DNA from: Fistularia commersonii
Taxonomy: Eukaryota; Chordata; Actinopteri; Syngnathiformes; Fistulariidae
Length of the DNA: 64,000 nucleotides
Direction: 5' to 3'
Assembly: GCA_037954325.1 (NCBI GenBank)
Contig: JBBMNZ010000028.1
Location: 10,461,501 to 10,525,500 of the forward strand
The notes beneath the pieces are model-generated. The model had not been told where the DNA came from and did not search any database. It was given only the letters and a program-made list of their open reading frames with translations. The translations under genes and the position numbers were made by a program. Shown here piece after piece: positions 46,228-59,203 of this stretch (the first letter of the stretch is position 1; each line of letters starts with the position of its first letter).

Positions 46228-46826
46228 CACATTACATTACATTACATTACATTGCATTTGGCAGACGCTTTTATCCAAAGCGACTTACAATAGAGGACAT
46301 AGGGACTGCAAATACACTTGCAAATACACGATGCACAGGAAATATACAGAACAGTAAGCTTGGGTTAGTGATTTTTTTTTTGTTTTTTTTTTTGACAAAG
46401 ACATACACAAACGTACACACACACACATACTGCACACACCTATACACTCACACATGCAAGAATACTATTATAAGGACTAAATATCGAATCAACCGGGACT
46501 GAGTACTACCACCATAGAGCCTGGGTACTACAAAAGCAGAAAGTAGAGTCGTCACCAGAGGAGATGATACGACCAAAGACCTCTTGACCGGACGTAACTC
46601 TACAACTGGGCCTGAGTATTACTACAACAGCGAGACTAAGATGTATTACCACAGAGCCTGGGTACTACAGTGACCGGGACTGAGTATGACTACCACAAAA
46701 AGTGGGAACTACATTGTCAGAAAGTGGAGCCGTTGTCCCAGGAGATGATACGACTATGGACTTCCAAGCACTTTGTGTCTCTCCATCTTCCTCCCTCCAC
46801 CAGGACCAGGAGGTCCTTCTCGTCCT
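46228..46826 (+). repeat. Approximately 600-bp interspersed repeat, copy 2 of 2
   Basis: Near-identical to 13009-13606 in the same orientation (about twenty substitutions by eye plus length changes in the T- and CA-rich runs). Starts with ACATT pentamers and 'ttgcatttggcagacgcttt'. Contains the same internal repetition, with GATGATACGAC at two positions about 180 bp apart. Ends at 46826, where the two copies diverge abruptly. Confidence 0.9.
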
Positions 46827-47084
46827 CTTCTTGCGTCTTTGCTTGGTCGCTGAAGCTCCTACCGGAGTAGAGAACCTCTTCGGACCATGAAAGAAAACCA
46901 AAGTGATGATTCTCTCTTGGGTTCCCACAGAACCGCAAAACTCTCTGTTTGCAAACCCCAAAAGACAAAACCGGAGAACCCGAGGGACTCAGAACCAGAA
47001 CCAAAACCCCGAAGTACAAGGTTTTCTGTCAGGACTCCAAATTCCGCTGCCTGGAGAAAAAAAAAATCTCGCTCGCTTAATGAA

Positions 47085-47430
47085 CCTTCCACACGTAAGG
47101 AACCATCTTCACGTAACAAACCTCCCTCACATAATGAACCTTGCTCACATTATGAATTGTCCTCACATGAAGAACCTTCTTCATATGTGTATAATGACTC
47201 TTCCTCACATAACAGAACATCTTCCTTACATGAAGACGGGAGGGCGGCGTGGCTCGGGGGCCTGGGGTGGTCGTCCTTGGAGACCGACATCCCTGGTTTG
47301 ATTCTCATGCTCCTCCTAGCATGTTGAAGTGTTGTTCAAACTTCATCGATCGCCATTGGGGAAAGATTAAAAATAACAAATCGTCCTCACCTGAAGAACC
47401 TTTCTCACATAACGAACCTTACTCACATAA
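47085..47430. repeat. 18-bp-type minisatellite (CCTCACATAATGAACCTT), interrupted
   Basis: Degenerate copies of CCTCACATAATGAACCTT run from 47085 to 47232 and again at 47385-47430. The in-frame Ser-His-Asn-Glu-Pro periodicity seen in translation is a consequence of the 18-bp unit and not evidence of a gene. Confidence 0.82.
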
Positions 47431-50400
47431 TCTCACTTACAAAATCTACACAGAATTTTCCACACGGACAACCTTCATTAAAGACAAAAAAAAAGTTTTA
47501 TTACTCCATTCGGGCAATTCGGGGACAACTAGAAACCTGGTGTACAACGTTTTCTGTTGAATTTCAGAAATTGGCTTTTTGCACATGACGAACCACATAC
47601 CGTAGTCTTGACATTAACCGCAGGAACCTTGGATGTAAATAAGCAAACTAACAAATAAATGAACGATGATGTATTATTCATATATATATATTAATAATAA
47701 ATGTCGCCACGGACGGTTCTGGTGTCAGGGTGTTTGAATGCGATAGAACATCCAACTGACGGGCATCCATCTAGATTTTTCCACCTGCTTCCACGGGGAA
47801 AGTATTTTTTGACCTCCCTCTTGTCCGAAACTGAAGGCAGACATTGCACACACACACACACGCATGCATCAAGCATGGATTGCAGTAATTGGCTGGTCGG
47901 GTGAGACGCTTGTTTATCTACGACAATTTTTCAAACTTTTTTTTTTTTTTTTAAAAGGGAAAACAACAGCGAGTGAGGGATCTATGAAAAGTGACTCGTC
48001 AAACTCAACGAGCTACATGCTGGATCCTCACGGAGCTGCTTCAGTTTGCAGCGCCCGCCATTCGAAAACTGGAAGTTCATTTGAATTTCTTTGATCTTTA
48101 AGCAAATAACTAAAAGTTTATTTTATAAACTTAGCTCATGGAGAATAAATCTTCAATGAAGAAACCCCCTCCGAAGAGTTTTCACAGTTTACTCCGATGA
48201 GCGTCCGCTTTCCCGTCTTCAGATCTGATCTTAGATCAGATTTCCGCAGCAAAGCGTAACCTTCCCTTTAACACCGCTGCATTTAAGTGATTTCTACCCA
48301 AAGGGGAAACAATCCGCGATGAAACGGCAAGGAGATATGTAATGATTCCCGTTCGCCTCGCCCTGTAATTGCGTTTTTCGGCGAGGAGACTGAAAGCCAC
48401 TTGAAGATAATTTGCCAAGGCCATGTGTGCGGCGGCGGCGGCTCGCTGCAGCCTCTCGCCTTTAATTGGCCGGTATCACTCTGTTCCAATTCTCAGCTCC
48501 TTGCCGTTCCCAAGGAAACCACTCTCACCGCGTACCAGTCCCTCCTCCCGTCTCCCGTTGCCGTAACGCTCGCCAAGGGAACGCCTCTCGATCGGTGATT
48601 ATTCTCCGCGGTTGTAATGACCACGAATGTCCACCAATATGAAGGACTTCCTGTTGTCTCCTCGGATCACATCTCACGCCACGTTTTCCATTTTGTAACG
48701 GTTACTTCACAACGTGACATAACCCCGGCTCTGTTGAAATTGCCACGGCACTCCGGGATTACCGAATCTCTCGTGGCGGCGGTCGCCGGGAGAGAGACCC
48801 TCTCGCCTGCGGGCACTCCGGCTCCCGTCGCTTGTTGCGTCACGAGTTCACAAGACCCGTATTTTGTTTCTCAAAGCGACCGTTGATGTCCTCCCGTCGT
48901 TCTCCAGTCGGGGGGGGGGCAAAGGGGGGGGTTCCTTCCCGGGACGGCGGCGGAGCGACATCAATCGCAAATTCCTTTTTCACAGAAATCTCATTTGGCC
49001 GAACGGAAGTCAGCAGATCGAGAGCGACGGGGATTTTTTTTTTTTCCCGGAGAAGCCAAAACAATCGAACTCTTCTTTCCGTTCGGCTGCGCATTCGACC
49101 TTTCGTTAATACGTGGTTCCTCGTTCTCCCCTTCGCCTAATCAGACATCCTCCCAAAATAGAACGGCAGAATAACTCCGGTCATGTAAGAAACCGACATC
49201 GTCACTTCGTAGAGCCAAAGATTCCCGCCTTCGCGTATCGCTCGGAGCTTCGGCCTTGGCGTGGAAATTGGATTTAGAGGCGACGCGGCTGGTAAACAGC
49301 GCTTACATCAGAGAGAGCCTTCCGAACAGCTGATCCGAAATATCGCCATGGCAACCAGACCTGCCCGATTCCCTCCGGACAGCGTGGCCCGGACGCACTT
49401 TTTCACACTCTCATCACTCGAAGACTGTAATTATCGTCGGCGAGGGCCTTGCGATTGACAGACGGAAAGTTGAAACCCCCCCCCCATCGAGCATCCTCAG
49501 TTAGCGTCCCGATATTTAGCTGGTTTGATCTTCAAAACAAAACTGAAGTTCTGGACGACAACAAGTGCAAACCCTCTGGATTGCGGAGTGGGTCTGATTT
49601 TATCGTCTGCTGCAGAAAGCAGAGCATTTCCCCCTAAAACAACTATGGACACCTCATCCTTTGTTAGAGATCTCGCATTTTGGCAAGCGGGTTCGAACGG
49701 CGACTTAAATCGGACATTCGGCGGAGACTCGTCTCCCGTTCCTGCAAACATGGCGTCCTCCTCCTCCAAGGCGGACTCACACATCTACATCCTCACACTC
49801 CCCCCCCCCCCCCCCCCCCCAATGCTTTTGGGTCGAACCTGAGATCGCGACCCCGGACGGGGATTAACGCGTAAACCGGTGGGAGCCGAAACAACCGAGG
49901 CTCCTCCTCCTGGTGGCGGAGCGTAGACGCCGCTTCATCCATTCCGGCGCTGTAGAGCGGGTTAAACTTGTTCGGAGCGGAAGGGACTTCAAAGGGGGAG
50001 CGAGAATTGTCATGAGGCCAAAAACATGACAATTTGAAGTCACAAGGTGGTGATGATCCGCATCCCATGATCTCTCTCTCTCTCTCTCTTTCTCGCTCTC
50101 TCTTTCTCTCTTGCATTAGCTGGTTCATTTCTTGTGTGACTCCATGTCGGAAATGCGAAGCGACGCACGGATCCTTTTTTGAAATAAGTGTGAATTTATG
50201 TTTACAGAAAAAAAACGAAGCGGCGGAAAGTCGGGAGACAGAAGAAAAAAAAAAAAAAAAAAAAAAAAAAATTGCCATGACCTTCTGACCTGGAAGCCAT
50301 TCAGAGAGGAGGGGGTTAATTCTCCCATGCAATTCCATTTCCAAAATAAGTATTTATTTTATTCTTGAGGCAGTTCATGCAGCTGGTTGTTGGTTGGGGT

Positions 50401-51645
50401 GGGGTGGGGGTTAAAAACACCTGATACCGAAAAATCCAGAAGCGTAAAAAATTCATGATTTGAAAATGCAAAAACTGTGAATTTTTTTTTTTCCCTAGAG
50501 GTCAGACAGGCGACATGGCGTTCCCACCCTTCCGCAGAGTGAAAACATCTCCTCTTTGCCTTGATTCGAAAAAGATGAGGCACCGGACGGTCCCGAAGAG
50601 TCCGTGCTCTTCTTGTGCATTTGTGTGCTTTTTTTAAAAAAATTTTTTTAAATTTTTTTAGTTTCCCGTTCTCTTCCCGATCGCTCGAAACGCACCGGCG
50701 GGAAAAAACTATACACCGGCCAGACGGATGGTGTGACATATGAGAGAGGCCCTGTTTCTGTGAACTGCATTCCTCGTGCAGAGAGGCCTCCAGGATAGGG
50801 CTTTTGCTGCAGTATTCCTGTGCCTGCCTGTTTAATCACATTTGCCGGCCCCCCACAAGCTGCGGTCGGGCCGCGTGGACCGGACTCCGACGCTCACGTG
50901 GACGTCCACGCTCGGCGGCTTACGTCCCGACCCGACGGCGGGAACGCCTCTTTCCTTGTAAAAAAAAAAAAAAAAAAAAAACAACCCTCCCCCGGGGCCC
51001 AATCGCCACGCCCGCCAGTCAAACCGCCCCGCCCCGCCCACCCGCTCCTCCCTCGATCCGCCTCCGTGCAGGGATTTCTCGCTCCGGGACTTCTGTTGAG
51101 CTTGTTCCCGTCCGCGAAAGTAGGTCACTGTTTGCTTTGTATTATTCAGCAACTGGAATGATTGTGGGTGAGGGTTCTTGACTGGGATGTGGGTGACATG
51201 CGCAGCCAGCAGCGAGCCGGGGGTGAACGAGATGCGGAGAGGGGTGGTATGGATGTAGGGGGCGGGGGGTGGGGTGGGGGGGGTCACCGACCGAAACACG
51301 TATCGTTGATTTTAATGTAGTTTGCGCTGGAACGCAAACACCTTCATTCCAAAGTGGCCAGATGGAGAGACAGGTGAGCCATCGGCCTCCATCTCTTCCC
51401 CGATGGAGGAAAACGCGAGCGTCGGCGAATCGACGTCCGAGCTCGAATCCGTGAGCTGCAGACTGTGCAGACTCTGCGCTCTGCGTCCACGGCGGTGTTT
51501 GTTTTGACTTCACGGCGGATGAATGTGCGCCCGGTGGCTGCAGGCCTGCTGGGATCCACCTGGAATGCAAGGCTCTTATGTAACTCCCAGGACTTTGGAT
51601 CATCTGTGATTGATGTAATTTTACAGTGTGTTTTTTTTGGACCAG
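47431..51645. other. Intergenic; no gene seen
   Basis: Simple-sequence tracts include T (47937-47952), C (49800-49820), CT (50069-50120) and A (50246-50271, 50960-50981). One repeat-free AT/GC-balanced segment at 48320-48480 may be a conserved non-coding element. No exon supported. Confidence 0.42.
50069..50120. repeat. (CT)n pyrimidine tract
   Basis: CT run interrupted by TTTCTC and TCGC; read on the other strand it is GA-rich. Confidence 0.92.
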
Positions 51646-52465
51646 CCGTTCACACATACATATAAACAGCCACTCACACACTCATAAACATATTTGCACA
51701 AACAGCCACTCACACACACACACACATATATGTCCACACATATGCACAAAAACAAAAAAAAAGCCACCCACATACATATGTACACACACACACATATATG
51801 TTCACACATATAGACAGAAACAAAAAAAAACACCCACATACATATGTACACACACACACACATACATATGCACATACAAAGTCACTCACATTCACATATA
51901 ATATTCACACATATTTACACAAACACAAAAAAACACCCACAGAGACACATACACACAAACACATGCACAAACAGCCTCACAGACTTCATAGACACACATG
52001 TACATGCAAACACGCGAACAAACAGCCACTCACACACACACACACACACACGTATGCATACTTGCACAATCAGCCACTCACACACATCTGTGCATATAGC
52101 CACTCACACACACATGCACATGCACAAACAACCACTCACACACACAAACATATGAATACTTGCACAATCAGCCACTCACACACATCTGTGCATATAGCCA
52201 CTCACACACACATGCACATGCACAGCCATTCACACACCTAACATACACACAAGCATGGTCAAACAACCCACCCCACACACACACACATACATGCACCGCC
52301 GCTCACACACTCATACAGACGCACACACACACACACACACATCAACTCACACTCATGTGCACACATGCACAAAAAGCCACTCTCTCACACTTATGCATAC
52401 ACAGCCACTCACACGCATATACATAGATGCACAGCCATCACACACACACACACACACACACACAC
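51646..52465. repeat. CA-rich minisatellite with ~98-bp higher-order unit
   Basis: About 820 bp made of CA-rich words such as ACAGCCACTCACACACA and ACATATGTACACAC. A 66-bp block starting CTTGCACAATCAGCCACTCA is repeated exactly at 52061 and 52159. Translations give His-Thr repeats on all strands and are artefacts. Confidence 0.9.
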
Positions 52466-54800
52466 GGAGGCCAACATGGTAACCGTGAGATGCGCACCCT
52501 TTGGCTGTCAGTCTTTCCTGCCCACAGGCCGCCATTTATCCTCGTACATAATAACCCCTGTGATGTAAGCCGTCACCACGTTAATGCCATTAACCAAAAG
52601 GCCAAATACCTCCGAGCTCAAAGCCTGCAGGTTCAAATTGAAATGCCGGTCAGAATAAAGATGGCATATGAGCAGGAATAAATCATCCGCCGCCATTCTG
52701 ATAACCTTTTCCTTTCCTTATTAACAGATGGAGATTACAGATGTTCCTCCACTTTTTTTTTCTTCAAAAATCTGTCGGAGTTTCATCTCAGCATGATAAA
52801 ACGCCCATCAAACCGGTCGTCTGGCCGTCCGGCCGCGCCAGCTTTCATCTTCGTCGCCAATCTGAAGTCATTAAACTCCAGTAAGTACGCGGAGGTTTTT
52901 CCGGAAAAAGACGTGACACGGCAAACGTCCCTTTAACTTTCCCTCCTCGAGTCTGACGGTGGTTTACGAGCCGTTTTTTTTTTTTTTTTTTTTGCGTTCG
53001 TGTTAAGAGAGGACCAATCATACTTTCACGCCCTGAAGGTGTTGAGCTGTTAGAATTTCTCGTTAAATACACGCCAATGCGTCAGGAATGTTGCGTGAAC
53101 GCCAAAGCTGCATATCTACAGTTAACCACTGTAAGGTAGGCTAAAAACAAACAAAAAAAAACATTTTCCAGGTCGGATGTGGGTATCTGCCGCTGAGATG
53201 ATAGCAGGTCCTCAGGCAGAACCGGCCTTTTAGATAGACATCTGGACCACAAGTGGGTCCAAATCCACAACTTGAGGTCATTGTTGTCCATCAGAGCATA
53301 CGCAACCCCAGTTCTGCGTTTCAGGAGTGGAGCGCGGTCCTACTGAAGGAATCCACGTCCAACAGGAGAGTCCTATCAGAACATCTGGAGGGTGTTGTGA
53401 TGTGACCGTCCTGGTGAGGCTGCAGGCTTATCTTCCGCCCGTCGTGCTTTACGTTCTCCCGACTAAACACCTGATTCATCAGACCGGGATGCCTCCCTGC
53501 GTTGTTCTGAACACCCTGGCTGCTCTCTGGTCACACAGTTCCAACCGCAACTAACCTTTCTGATACGATTAGAACCCGCCGTCTGAGCTCCAGAACCTCT
53601 GGCGTTGGAATCCGACCGCAGACACCGGTTTTCAGGTGCCACGTGGTTCGTCGCAACCGGTTCTTCTCGGGATCTTCTCAGGCCAGTATTGGCTCTTGCC
53701 TCCCAGGAGCACCTGACTGAACCCCGGAGTTCTGGAGATGTTCCAACCCGGTCGTCCAGCCAGGACAGTTCGGCTCTTGTCAAAGTCGCTCACATCATCA
53801 GGCGTATTAAAAGCCAATGACTTGTTGTCTCTTGACTAGCAGCTGCCAGATACTGACCAGAAGGTTGAGATAAAACCGTGTAAGTCATACAAGTCTCCTG
53901 CAAACATTTGTCTGACTGGCACAAGGTGAAGGTCAGCCTGAGCCAGCTGTAAATTCAACCAACCGCAGACCATTTACAGGGAAAACATTGATTATGCAAC
54001 TTTCTTCAGGAGGCCAGCGTCCGCAGGGACGACGGTGTCCTTAAATCTGTTGGTCCTGCTTCTTGGCAGGTCCTCACCAGCCAGATGGACCCCGCCTGAA
54101 CCCTGGGTTGATGAGGATTGACTTGGCTGCCGTTGTCATTAAGCAGCATTTGCTAAATCTGGGCCCGGGACACAATGGCGTTTTACAACCCAACAGCGCC
54201 GACACTCTGCCGGGAGCCGCTGCGGAGGTGATTTGTTCCTCCGAGACTGAGAGTTTCTTCGGCCCGTTGAGGTCAAAGTCATTCTTCAACAACATCTCAG
54301 GAGTCCGGGATTAATCCTGTCATTTCATAAACCTTAGAAGAAGACCCACGGTGTAACGGACGGCCTGTCCCGCTGTGCCCGACCGTCATAGCACTGTCGG
54401 GGGAATCGAGGAGATACATGTTAGGTGTTCTCCAACAGGTTCCACCTTCACAGCCCATCCATTGATCGTAGCTTCAACAAGCATAACTTGAAGTTAAACA
54501 CAAAAAAACGCTATCTTTGGATACAGCGTGGACCAACTACAGATACCGTGAGGTTCGTCTCAGAGGATCTTAATCCTCCTGCAGCTCATTGGGTCTATTC
54601 TTCTCCAAACCATGTGATAATTACCGGCTCTGTGTGGATCTCGAACGAAAAGAACCAACGGAATTGATGCAAAAACTGCAAAAAACACCTCACGGAGGAG
54701 ACGGGCATCTGCATAGGAGTCCCCATCTGGATCCTCACAGGAACGGTTCAGCTGGGGTCTGAGGTTCAGGTTCTGCTTCTGATCCGCTATTTTCGCAGGT
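52466..54800. other. Intergenic; no gene seen, two possible conserved non-coding segments
   Basis: Segments at 52530-52735 and 54105-54200 are repeat-free and have homeodomain-like TAAT cores. The rest has no recognisable feature apart from short T runs. Confidence 0.4.
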
Positions 54801-55499
54801 TGTATCTCCCATCCGCTCCTCCGCCTTTTTTTTTTTGTTTTTTTTTTTTGTTTTCGTTTTCAAAATGGCAGCCGCTGTGATAGAAAATGAAAAATGATGT
54901 ACGGTTGAAGAAGCAGTCCCGTCACGGCCACGGCGTCGTTCACCGCCCGCTTCGCCGTTTCCCGTTTGACTTCCCAGGAAGCGGCGCGGAAAAGGCGGCA
55001 GCTGGCTGGGTTTATTTCTGCCTCCTCCCACAGGGAACAAAAGAACCCATCCAACATGTCCTGCAGAGACGGAGAACCCCTTCCGCTTCTAATACTCTGG
55101 CAGAGCGGGACAAAGGACCAGAACTAAGACTGTTTCTTGGAAGAGACATATTTTTATGTAACTACTTAATTAATTCCTTTTTGCAGGCTCTTTCATGCTG
55201 AGGTCTGACGGCATAAATACCTTTCTTTTCTTCTTGATCACACAAAGCAGCTCCATTCAATTCTGACAATCCGGTGAGAGCCCGGTTCTGGCCTGAGCGG
55301 TGCGTTTTTTTCGTCCCGTTCGCCGAACCGCGGAACAGATCTACGCCTTCAGAGGCGTCCCGGAGGTTACATGGGAGTTCGGGAGAACCAGATCACGGAT
55401 ACAAGCGGCCGAGATGGGTGTGATGAACCGTGAGCGGGAGGAAGCGACTGAGTACAGTTAGGGGTCTTGCTCAACAGCATGCCTTCCAACGTCTAACAT

Positions 55500-55720
55500 C
55501 AAACCTCCTTAACCATGCTGCTACTCAAGGATGCCTCCTGGACACCTCCCTGGTGAGATGTTTGGGGTTTGTCTCATCAGGAGGAAGACCCAGAACAAGC
55601 ATAAGGGGCTATGTAAGTCTCTTTGCCGGCTAAGGAATGCCTCTGGGAGAGGGAAGTCTGGGCCTCTCCGGTTCGCCCGTCGCCCCCTTGACCCAACCCT
55701 GGATGGCTGGTGAAAAATAG
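55500..55720 (+). mobile_element. LINE 3' fragment, same family as the antisense copy in shisa6
   Basis: In one frame the segment reads RMPPGHLPGEMFGVCL-type residues, then a stretch with K-T-Q-N-K, C-R-L-R-N-A-S-G-R-G-K and P-L-D-P-T-L-D-G-W. This follows the C-terminal order of the Rex1/Babar-like reverse transcriptase ORF (R-M-P-P-G-x-L-P-G-E-V-F). It ends near GATGG repeats at 55700-55722. 5'-truncated and broken. Confidence 0.7.
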
Positions 55721-55978
55721 ATGGTTGCATGGCTCTTAGTTTTACTTTCTGAATCACAATTCTAATTCAACAACTCAGACGTTATTCAAGTACGAAATCA
55801 AACCAAACCACGAAAGATTATTTCTGATGATCATAAAGAAACGTGGAAGCATTACGCCAAATCCACTTGATGTTTATTATTTTGATCTGATTAGTTATCA
55901 GATTATTTATTTATTATTTATTTTGCTTTGATTATTTTGATATTATTTTGATTTGAAGTTTTTTGATCTGTTTTTTTA

Positions 55979-56040
55979 TTATTTTATTTTATTTTATTTT
56001 ATTTTATTTTATTTTGTTTTATTTTATTTTATTTTATTAT
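55979..56040. repeat. (TTTTA)n microsatellite
   Basis: About eleven TTTTA units with one GTTTTATTT interruption. Confidence 0.93.
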
Positions 56041-56049
56041 TTCTATCAT

Positions 56050-57072
56050 TTAAAGTTTTTTGATCCGTCTTTTTTTTACAGACCATCATTTTCACAGTAA
56101 TCCCAATCAGAAATGATCAATAAAAGAAGAGAAGAAACGTATCACTGAACAGAAATAAATGATGGAAAATATACCTCAGAAACATATAGTATAGAGATGA
56201 ACCCATTCATCCAGCGGGGAATCTTGGTTACCACAGTAACAGCCACCAGCTGTTTTTAAAATTCTGCATCCCTGAAGAGATGATCGGTAATCTCAGCCAA
56301 CACAAGAGAAGAAGCGTCTCTGAGCGCGAAAAAACCCCCTGGGTTTCCGTTTGAGAGTCACAACCAGCTTTTTACGACGGACCTTCGAACAAGACCCAGT
56401 ATGAAGGCTCATATCACTCGAATATTGGCTTCTACGGTACAATTCAGTCAGAGTAGAAATAAAAATAATTCGTGCGACCGAGCTTCTCGCCTGCGGAAGC
56501 ATCTTCCGGTCTCCATCCGAAGGGGGCCAACGTTTAAGAATTGCCTTGAAATCTTTCTTTTTGAGAAAGCTACTAGTTAGCACCAGGCTAACCCCTAGTT
56601 ATGTTATCACAGGCTCGTTCTGCTGAGGGGTATCCCACCATGCATGTGCACTCATGTCCCATCATCGGTGCATATTTATCACCTCACATGTTCTCGGGCT
56701 GTATCATATAGATCTGCGGTTCCGTCTCGCAAGGCGTCCGCCATTGTCATTTCTTTTATGAATAATAAAACTATTATTGTGGAATTTTGGCTGCCGGTAT
56801 TTGCAGTTAGAGATCGTTTGCCTTCTCTCTCTCTTTCTCTCTTTGTCCTTCGATATCTCGCTCTCCCTCTTTTTACCCTGACGGGTCAGGACAGAAGGCC
56901 GCCCACGTTGAGCCGGGATCTGTCCAAGGTTTCTGCACCGGTAAAAGGCAGCCTGCTAGTGAGGAATAAATTATTAAAATGAATAATTAAAAATTAAAAA
57001 TAAAAAAAAAGCAAATAAAACAAATTTTTCCATATATTTTTACTTTAGATGTATGGAGGGGAAATATTGACA
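56050..57072. other. Intergenic; no gene seen
   Basis: Contains a minus-strand open frame (56293-56583) that I could not relate to any family, and a short fish-repeat match near 56890-56970. Confidence 0.4.
56890..56970 (+). repeat. Interspersed repeat fragment with 'GGCCGCCCAC...GAGCC' core
   Basis: ACAGAAGGCCGCCCACGTTG, AGCCGGGATCTGTCC, AAGGTTTCTGC and TAAAAGG come in the order of a common teleost interspersed repeat. Family name not known to me. Confidence 0.5.
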
Positions 57073-57350
57073 AATACAGGAATACAGAAAATTAGAATAT
57101 TGTGATAAAGTTTCCTTATCTTCTGTAATGCAATTTGAAAAACAAAAATTACGTTTTCGTGATATTCTAATATTTTGAGATAGGATTTTGGGGTTTTCTT
57201 AAGATGCAAGCCACAATATTAAAATAATATTATTGCAATATTTCAGTTGATCTAGAATGAATCCAGAATTTTTGTTTTTGTAATTGCATTACGGGAGATA
57301 CAGAACTTTATCACAATATTCTAATTTTCTGAGACAGTCCTGGATATATA
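57073..57350 (+). mobile_element. Second copy of the small Tc1/mariner-type element
   Basis: It shares several blocks with 15890-16121: 'attctaatattttgagatag', 'ttcttaagatgcaagccaca', 'tttgtaattgcattacgg' and 'tctgagacagtcctgg'. The left terminal repeat has decayed, but it still contains ACAGAAAATTAGAATATTGT. Confidence 0.75.
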
Positions 57351-58034
57351 GTTGAGCTGTAAAATGTATGTATGAATATTGATGTTTCACCCCTTCACCC
57401 ACCGAGTCTGAGATCTTTCTGTCCTGTTCTGGAGGCTCTCGCATCATGTTGAAGATCACGTTTCCAGAGCAGAAGATCCAGAAGAGCGTCCAAACCAAGT
57501 AGGCAATACATTCTAGAACCTACAGAACCAAAATTTGGATTTGTGCCTCAGAACCAGAGTAAATATGAGCGTCTCCCGGAGGCAGGTTTCCTCTCGGACT
57601 GACACCCCCCTGCGGATCGTCCTCCCACGCCGCCGCCGTGATGTTTTCTTTCCGGCCAAAACATCTGAGAACCGAACCTGAAGCGGCGGCGTAGGTGGGC
57701 GGCGAAGCGAGGGTTAAAAACCGACCCCACACGGCCGCCCCGGTAAAGGCTATTTTTTTCCTGCTGAGTAAAAAAGATGCAGTAACACATTCTAGAACGT
57801 GAAGTGGTGGTGAAGCGATTGGCTGAGAGACGACCGGTCTGCCAGTTTACATGTGAAACTAGGTCGCGATAACCAGGAGGCGTGAGAGAGCGACAGCATC
57901 GTCTCGCTCTGGATCCTTAAACTCGCTGCAGTCGGAGACCACGTTGCTTGGAAACAGATCAAATGCTCACTCCTCCGTTTCCTCCAAGGTTCCACGCTGT
58001 AGATGTGAAAAAGGAATCATCGTACCTCCTGCTC

Positions 58035-58035
<1 letters not shown>
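57351..58035. other. Intergenic; no gene seen
   Basis: No exon supported in this stretch. Confidence 0.4.

Positions 58036-58072
<37 letters not shown>
58036..58072. repeat. (TG)n microsatellite
   Basis: Perfect TG run of about 18 units. Confidence 0.95.
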
Positions 58073-58073
<1 letters not shown>

Positions 58074-58589
58074 TCGCAGTGTTTACGGGCTGATTTCTCA
58101 AATTCAATCGAGGACAAGGCTCTGGGGCGTCATAACATTGTAATAACACATATTTGAAAAGGTTAGTTACTGACTCTGTCTGGAGGTTTCGCTCACCGAG
58201 GAGACAGAAGCTTTACCAGAACAACTAAATCTATTGGTTTAGACATTCAAGGCCAGAATAAAAGGCTTATCAAGGTTTATCTTGGTACTTTCATGTTTTC
58301 AGCTGCAGATTAGCTAAAATTCAATAAAATTCAGCTTCTTACAAATATTTTATTCATCAATTCTTTCTTTTTTGGTAATGGTTATACATATTTATTTTAT
58401 TTCCCTGTTCCCAAGTTTGTCTGCACGCATTAGGCGCGTTAACAAAGTTTTAATTGTTGCTTTTTTTTATTAAATTTCTCAATTTTCCACGTGAAAGGTT
58501 CATCTCCAACAACCGCTCGTCCTCACCTGTAAACGACTGAGATCGGGTCAGTAAAGGTTAATGCTCTTGTTGTTGTTATTGACTGGCAG

Positions 58590-58590
<1 letters not shown>

Positions 58591-58626
<36 letters not shown>
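58591..58626. repeat. (CA)n microsatellite
   Basis: Perfect CA run of about 17 units. Confidence 0.95.
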
Positions 58627-58627
<1 letters not shown>

Positions 58628-59203
58628 ACGGCTGCCACTTCTTGGTTCCCGCCGTTTGCGTCTGTGCCAGAGACCCTCGGCCTGGAGGCTGCTGGCCGGC
58701 CTCCAAGGGGTTTTCGTGACAACGGCGGGCAGCCGGACGCCGCCCCACCCCTTCTCCTGATCTCACACACGCACTGTCACACAATCCCAAACAAAAACCT
58801 CCCCTCTCTCCGGCCCGGGCTCGCGCCCAGCCGCCCGAGGGCAAGGTGGCGGTACCACCGGGGCGGCAGCTGCCGGTGCCGCAAGAACCGGAAATAACAG
58901 CCGGGCCCCGGAGAGTCCGAGAGTCGCTGCTCTTTATCTACTAAAATCCGCCTCGTCTCCTGCCAGAATAACACGATTAACACGCATACACAAACCCGAT
59001 TCTAAGAAGCCTGGTGCGGATACTTGGCATGCTTGTCATTAAACCGGTCCGCGTTGCATGGAAAATTCTGCTGGTGCCGGGCCTGGAGGCCCGCCAGCGG
59101 GAGGATTACCGAGGGCGTACAAACACCCCGCTCGCATTCTACGGCCCTCAGCTGGTTGTTAGACATTATTGATGATGTTGCTGTAATCATCAAATTAAAA
59201 CCT

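Noticed and set aside
46887..47327. 146-codon open frame with Ser-His-Asn-Glu-Pro periodicity
   Set aside because: Explained by the 18-bp minisatellite; the first part is unique sequence but resembles no known protein.
51626..52568. His-Thr-rich frames over the CA minisatellite
   Set aside because: Simple-sequence artefact on both strands.
56293..56583. 96-codon minus-strand frame ending in Arg/Phe-rich residues
   Set aside because: No recognised family, no splice or promoter context.
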